The notes under the pieces: model-generated
Seen by the model: only the letters and a program-made list of their open reading frames with translations
Told to the model about the DNA's origin: nothing
Database searches by the model: none
Source of the DNA: Cochlodiniinecator piscidefendens
Lineage (GTDB): Bacteria > Pseudomonadota > Alphaproteobacteria > Rhodobacterales > Rhodobacteraceae
DNA length: 64,000 nucleotides
Reading direction: 5' to 3'
NCBI RefSeq assembly: GCF_011326755.1
Contig: NZ_JAAOIE010000003.1
Span: forward strand, 410,804-474,803
Shown here: positions 60,700-64,000 of the stretch, piece after piece
Layout of the letters: the number at the start of each line of letters is the position of its first letter
Numbering within the stretch: position 1 is the stretch's first letter
Position numbers and translations under genes: made by a program

Positions 60700-62091
60700 A
60701 TGACCAACACCAAATCAAACGCGATGTGGGGTGGCCGCTTTGCTGCCGGACCCGATGCCATTATGGAAGCCATTAACGCCTCAATCAGGTTTGATCAGCG
60801 GATGGCCGCCCAAGACATTGAAGGTTCCCGCGCGCATGCAGCAATGTTGGCCGCTACAGGCATCATTACAGATAGCGATTCTGAGGTGATCCGGGAAGGG
60901 CTTCTCACGGTATTGTCAGAGATTGAGGCTGGGAATTTTGCATTTTCTACAGCGTTGGAAGATATCCATATGAATGTGGAAAGTCGCCTTAAAGAAATCG
61001 TCGGGGAACCCGCTGGGCGTTTGCACACGGCGCGGTCACGTAATGACCAAGTTGCGACAGATTTTAAGCTTTGGGTGCGCGGTCAAATGGACGCGGTGAT
61101 CACGGGTATTGAGGCCTTGATAAAGGCGTTGATGGCGCAAGCTGAAGCCGGCGCCGATTGGGTTATGCCGGGCTTTACCCATTTGCAAACAGCGCAGCCT
61201 GTGACGTGGGGGCATCACATGATGGCCTATGTCGAAATGTTGGGGCGCGATTTGTCCCGTTTCAAAGACGCGCGTGCACGGATGAACGAAAGCCCGCTTG
61301 GCGCCGCGGCATTGGCCGGAACATCGTTTCCGATTGATCGCCACATGACGGCAGAAGCACTTGGTTTTGATCGCCCGGCAGCAAATTCATTGGACGCTGT
61401 GGCGGACCGTGACTTTGCACTTGAATTTCTATCTTCCGCCAGCATTTGTGCCATGCATCTTAGCCGCTTCGCTGAAGAATTGGTGATTTGGTCCTCGGCT
61501 CAATTTCGGTTTGTCGTGTTGTCTGATCGGTTTTCTACCGGATCATCCATCATGCCACAGAAGAAAAACCCAGATGCAGCTGAATTGATCCGTGCCAAAA
61601 TTGGTCGAATTATGGGCGCTATGGTGGGTTTGTTCACGGTGATGAAGGGGCTTCCTCTAACCTATTCCAAGGACATGCAAGAAGACAAAGAACAGGTGTT
61701 TGATGCGGCTGATAGCCTGATGTTGGCGTTGGCAGCGATGACAGGCATGGTGTCTGACATGACGGCAAACCGCGAAAGCCTTGAGGTTGCTGCAGCCAGT
61801 GGATTTTCAACGGCGACGGATTTGGCTGATTGGCTGGTGCGCGCATTGAATATGCCGTTCCGCGATGCGCACCACGTGACTGGGTCTCTGGTCGCACTGG
61901 CGGAAAGCAAAGGTTGCGATTTACCTGAATTGACGTTGGCTGACATGCAATCTGTTCACAGTGAAATCACTGCGGCTGTGTTTGATGTGTTGGGCGTGCA
62001 TAATTCAGTTAACTCACGTCAAAGCTACGGTGGTACCGCACCTGATCAAGTGCGTGCCCAAGTCGCACGTTGGAAAGAGATACTGGCATGA
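60700..62091 (+). CDS. argH: Argininosuccinate lyase
   Basis: A 463-residue fumarase-superfamily enzyme that splits argininosuccinate into arginine and fumarate. It has the N-terminal [56 protein letters not shown] and the flexible catalytic loop [20 protein letters not shown] with the Ser. It overlaps the 31-residue lipoprotein gene by four bases. Confidence 0.97.
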   Translation: MTNTKSNAMWGGRFAAGPDAIMEAINASIRFDQRMAAQDIEGSRAHAAMLAATGIITDSDSEVIREGLLTVLSEIEAGNFAFSTALEDIHMNVESRLKEIVGEPAGRLHTARSRNDQVATDFKLWVRGQMDAVITGIEALIKALMAQAEAGADWVMPGFTHLQTAQPVTWGHHMMAYVEMLGRDLSRFKDARARMNESPLGAAALAGTSFPIDRHMTAEALGFDRPAANSLDAVADRDFALEFLSSASICAMHLSRFAEELVIWSSAQFRFVVLSDRFSTGSSIMPQKKNPDAAELIRAKIGRIMGAMVGLFTVMKGLPLTYSKDMQEDKEQVFDAADSLMLALAAMTGMVSDMTANRESLEVAAASGFSTATDLADWLVRALNMPFRDAHHVTGSLVALAESKGCDLPELTLADMQSVHSEITAAVFDVLGVHNSVNSRQSYGGTAPDQVRAQVARWKEILA

Positions 62092-62183
62092 TCCGGGTTT
62101 TGCTGATCTGTAGTATCTTGGCCGTGGCAGGATGTGGTGTTGATGGAGCGCCGACGCGCCCAACAGATATTGCAGCTCAATGA
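62088..62183 (+). CDS. Small lipoprotein, LptM (YifL)-like
   Basis: A 31-residue frame that starts on the argH stop codon (ATGA overlap). It has a short hydrophobic signal ([14 protein letters not shown]), the lipobox LAVAGC with Cys 16, and a mature end [16 protein letters not shown]. The mature C-G-x-x-G-x-P pattern resembles LptM/YifL, the small lipoprotein that helps mature the LPS translocon. In many proteobacteria LptM is likewise encoded upstream of lysA. It is so short that automated annotation would often miss it. Confidence 0.75.
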   Translation: MIRVLLICSILAVAGCGVDGAPTRPTDIAAQ

Positions 62184-62196
62184 TGTATTTTTGGGA

Positions 62197-62250
62197 CGCC
62201 CCCTTAGGGCGTTCCCACCCGCCCACCCCACGCCCTAAGGGGGCGGGTGG
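62197..62250. repeat. Long palindrome with alternative pairing
   Basis: Perfect 16-bp arms CGCCCCCTTAGGGCGT (62197-62212) and ACGCCCTAAGGGGGCG (62230-62245) form one hairpin. The sequence CCACCCGCCC (62215-62224) within the loop can instead pair with GGGCGGGTGG (62241-62250), which overlaps the right arm, so the two folds exclude each other. It lies in the gap before the DUF2834 gene. It could be a terminator without a T-run, a dispersed palindrome or an RNA switch. Confidence 0.65.
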
Positions 62251-62294
62251 TATTTACGGGACCGGTATGAAACTTTGGATCTAGGAGGTGTGAG

Positions 62295-62621
62295 ATGATG
62301 TTACGTGTTATTTATCTGGCGCTTGCCATGTTGGGTGCATGGTTTCCTCTAGGAGTCTTCTATGGGGTTCTTTCTACTGGAGTGAACCAAGAAAACCTTA
62401 TAGCGGCGTGGTACCTATCCAATATGGGCGCGCAGAACCTCGCGTCAGGGGGAATTTTAGTGATGCCAATTGCTGCGTTGGCACTCTTGGTTTGGCTCAT
62501 TTCCGAAACCTATGTCCGCAAAAACTGGGTGGCGCTTTGGGCGGTGCCTGCTACGGTATTGCTTGGCGTCAGCTGTGGGTTGCCGCTTTTTCTTTTTCTT
62601 CGAACAAGGCCTATACACTGA
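62295..62621 (+). CDS. DUF2834-like small membrane protein
   Basis: A 108-residue protein with three hydrophobic helices (about 3-24, 53-70 and 78-100), plus LGAWFPLGVFYGVL and an NLIAAWYLSN loop, in keeping with DUF2834. A near-perfect AGGAGGTG site four bases before the ATG predicts strong translation. It overlaps the lysA start by one base (TGATG). The function is unknown; it may be only translationally linked to lysA. Confidence 0.8.
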   Translation: MMLRVIYLALAMLGAWFPLGVFYGVLSTGVNQENLIAAWYLSNMGAQNLASGGILVMPIAALALLVWLISETYVRKNWVALWAVPATVLLGVSCGLPLFLFLRTRPIH

Positions 62622-63886
62622 TGGACCATTTTCTGTATCGCGATGGAACGCTTTATGCTGAGGATGTTCGGATTTCCGACATTGCCGCACAGGTAGGAAC
62701 ACCGTTTTATTGCTATTCGTCAGCGACGCTCACACGTCATTTTCGCCTGTTCGATGAGGCGTTGGACGGCACGGACCATTTGGTGTGCTACGCGATGAAG
62801 GCCAATTCAAACCAAGCCATCTTACGTCTCCTCGCTGAGCAAGGCGCAGGAATGGATGTGGTTTCTGGTGGTGAATATGCACGGGCTAAGGCCGCAGGCG
62901 TGCCTGGCGATCGGATCGTATTTTCTGGTGTTGGGAAAACCGCGGATGAAATGCGCATGGCGCTTGAGGGTGGTATTCGCCAATTCAACGTCGAAAGTGA
63001 ACCTGAGATGGTCGTGCTGAACGAGGTGGCATTGTCACTTGGCGTGACAGCGCCGATTACAGTGCGTGTGAACCCGGATGTTGACGCAAAGACCCACGCG
63101 AAGATCGCCACCGGAAAATCGGAAAACAAATTTGGCATTCCCATTTCCCGCGCCCGTGAAGTTTACGCGATGGCAGCCAGTTTGGCGGGGCTTGATGTGG
63201 TTGGGATCGATGTCCATATCGGCAGCCAATTGACTGACCTTGAACCCTATCGCATGGCCTATGAAAAAGTCGCTGAGCTGACCAAGACTCTGCGCGAGGA
63301 TGGGCACAATATCCGCAGGCTGGACTTGGGCGGCGGATTGGGTATCCCATATGAACGTTCCAACGAGGCGCCACCGTTGCCGATTGAGTACGGTCAAATG
63401 GTCAAAGAAACACTAGGTGATTTGGGCTGCGAGCTTGAGATCGAACCGGGACGTTTGATCGCAGGGAACGCCGGAATTTTGGTCAGCAAAGTTATCTATG
63501 TCAAAGAAGGCGAAGATCGCAAATTTCTGATCATCGACAGCGCGATGAATGATTTGATCCGTCCCGCGATGTACGAAGCCCATCATGATATTGTGCCTGT
63601 GACTGAGGATGTTCCGGGCGAAGAGGGTGAAAAATACGATATTGTTGGCCCAGTCTGCGAATCCGGAGATACTTTTGCCAAAGGGCGCACACTTAAATCT
63701 TTGGCACCAGACGATTTGGTCGCATTTAGATCGGCCGGGGCCTATGGGGCGGTCATGGCGTCCGAATACAATACGCGCCCTATGATCCCCGAAGTTTTGG
63801 TGCAAGGTGATCAATTTGCGGTTATTCGGCAACGTCCGACCTATGAAGAGATGATCGAACGCGATATCATCCCTGCATGGCTCTGA
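62621..63886 (+). CDS. lysA: Diaminopimelate decarboxylase
   Basis: A 421-residue alanine-racemase-fold PLP enzyme that decarboxylates meso-diaminopimelate to lysine. PLP lysine K60 is in VCYAMKANSN. The stereochemical and binding segments are GMDVVSGGEYARA, HIGSQLTDL, DLGGGLGIPYE, EPGRLIAGNAGIL and GPVCESGDTFAKG. The open frame extends upstream, but the correct start is the ATG overlapping the DUF2834 stop, as the conserved N-terminus (MDHFLYRDGTLYAEDV) begins there. Confidence 0.96.
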   Translation: MDHFLYRDGTLYAEDVRISDIAAQVGTPFYCYSSATLTRHFRLFDEALDGTDHLVCYAMKANSNQAILRLLAEQGAGMDVVSGGEYARAKAAGVPGDRIVFSGVGKTADEMRMALEGGIRQFNVESEPEMVVLNEVALSLGVTAPITVRVNPDVDAKTHAKIATGKSENKFGIPISRAREVYAMAASLAGLDVVGIDVHIGSQLTDLEPYRMAYEKVAELTKTLREDGHNIRRLDLGGGLGIPYERSNEAPPLPIEYGQMVKETLGDLGCELEIEPGRLIAGNAGILVSKVIYVKEGEDRKFLIIDSAMNDLIRPAMYEAHHDIVPVTEDVPGEEGEKYDIVGPVCESGDTFAKGRTLKSLAPDDLVAFRSAGAYGAVMASEYNTRPMIPEVLVQGDQFAVIRQRPTYEEMIERDIIPAWL

Positions 63887-63910
63887 TCAAAGATCACAAA
63901 TGATCGGGGG

Positions 63911-64000
63911 GTGGATTTGAAAAAGCACCCCTCCGATCCCGCGCTATTAGTGCGCGACACGGCGCTTATGAAATTGCGTCTGCCTATTGCTATTACTCAT
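63911..64000 (+). CDS. Start of a gene, possibly DUF4175 family (partial)
   Basis: An open frame from a GTG at 63911 runs to the window edge (30 codons: VDLKKHPSDPALLVRDTALM, then KLRLPIAITH). The position directly after lysA and the final LRLPIAITH match my memory of the DUF4175/TIGR02302 membrane proteins that follow lysA in this order. The evidence is thin: the GTG has only a weak G-rich stretch before it, and the true start could be elsewhere. Confidence 0.45.
   Translation, partial: MDLKKHPSDPALLVRDTALMKLRLPIAITH

Noticed and set aside
62339-62620. N-terminal extension of diaminopimelate decarboxylase by 94 residues.
   Set aside because: That stretch is the other frame of the DUF2834-like gene, which has a near-perfect ribosome binding site and membrane helices; the family's normal N-terminus begins at 62621.

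Overview
The window reads as chromosome of an alphaproteobacterium of the order Rhodobacterales (Rhodobacteraceae / Roseobacter type). The evidence is gene content: a fabB-fabA-fabI cluster divergent from an Irr-type Fur regulator, a 46-residue aa3-type cytochrome oxidase subunit IV, an ALDH16-type tandem aldehyde dehydrogenase next to deoC, small families I associate with this order (DUF1523, DUF6173, DUF2161 and similar), and the arrangement tlpA / argH / lipoprotein / lysA. GC content looks moderate. Genes are dense, often overlapping by 1-11 bases, and few intergenic gaps exceed 300 bases. I see no rRNA, tRNA, CRISPR array or intact transposon.

Layout. 1-2.8 kb: an operon of a PLP dehydratase (cut by the window edge), an alpha/beta hydrolase and a haloacid dehalogenase behind a repeated 15-bp box, plus an APH-like kinase. 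2.8-6 kb: fabI, fabB and fabA for unsaturated fatty acid synthesis, divergent from irr. 6-8.5 kb: an ECF sigma factor overlapping a membrane-anchored von Willebrand protein. 8.6-17.8 kb: an accessory-looking, AT-richer island. It carries small orphan membrane genes, an aromatic-amino-acid-lyase homologue that lacks the MIO serine, an ornithine-cyclodeaminase homologue with altered motifs, an orphan solute-binding protein, a membrane desaturase/hydroxylase, two GcvA-like regulators and a dead IS3 remnant. 17.9-20.2 kb: gabD and an arylformamidase-like hydrolase.

20.3-27.6 kb: an unnamed cluster of a long coiled-coil protein, a 374-residue protein, an AAA+ ATPase, a DUF6638-like protein, a two-helix membrane protein and a DUF1523 protein. 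An AT-rich membrane gene and palindromes interrupt it. 27.7-32.6 kb: gap, then purine-ring catabolism (NCS2 permease, allA, a puuE-uraD fusion, uraH). 32.6-38.2 kb: a DUF2161 nuclease-like protein, ALDH16 plus deoC (deoxyribose catabolism) behind a 24-bp palindrome, and rpe. 38.2-43.4 kb: a TsaC/Sua5 protein, an acyl-CoA dehydrogenase and MBL hydrolase pair, DUF6173, the small oxidase subunit and a lipoprotein. 43.4-47.8 kb: azlCD and the tightly overlapping fdhD-mobA-mobB-moeA molybdenum cofactor operon. 47.8-54 kb: a membrane protein, greA, ETF-ubiquinone oxidoreductase, a TPR protein and ispE. 54-58.4 kb: polyprenyl diphosphate synthase, DUF2007, trmN6, a DUF465 protein, and phaB/phaA for polyhydroxybutyrate. 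58.5-64 kb: an EAL phosphodiesterase, tag, tlpA, argH, a 31-residue LptM-like lipoprotein, DUF2834, lysA and the start of a further gene.

Most of the window is core metabolism. The parts most worth a second look are the lyase/cyclodeaminase island (9.9-17.4 kb), the AAA+/coiled-coil cluster (20.3-27.6 kb) and the sigma/vWA pair. Domain and family names come from motif recognition by eye; no database search was run.
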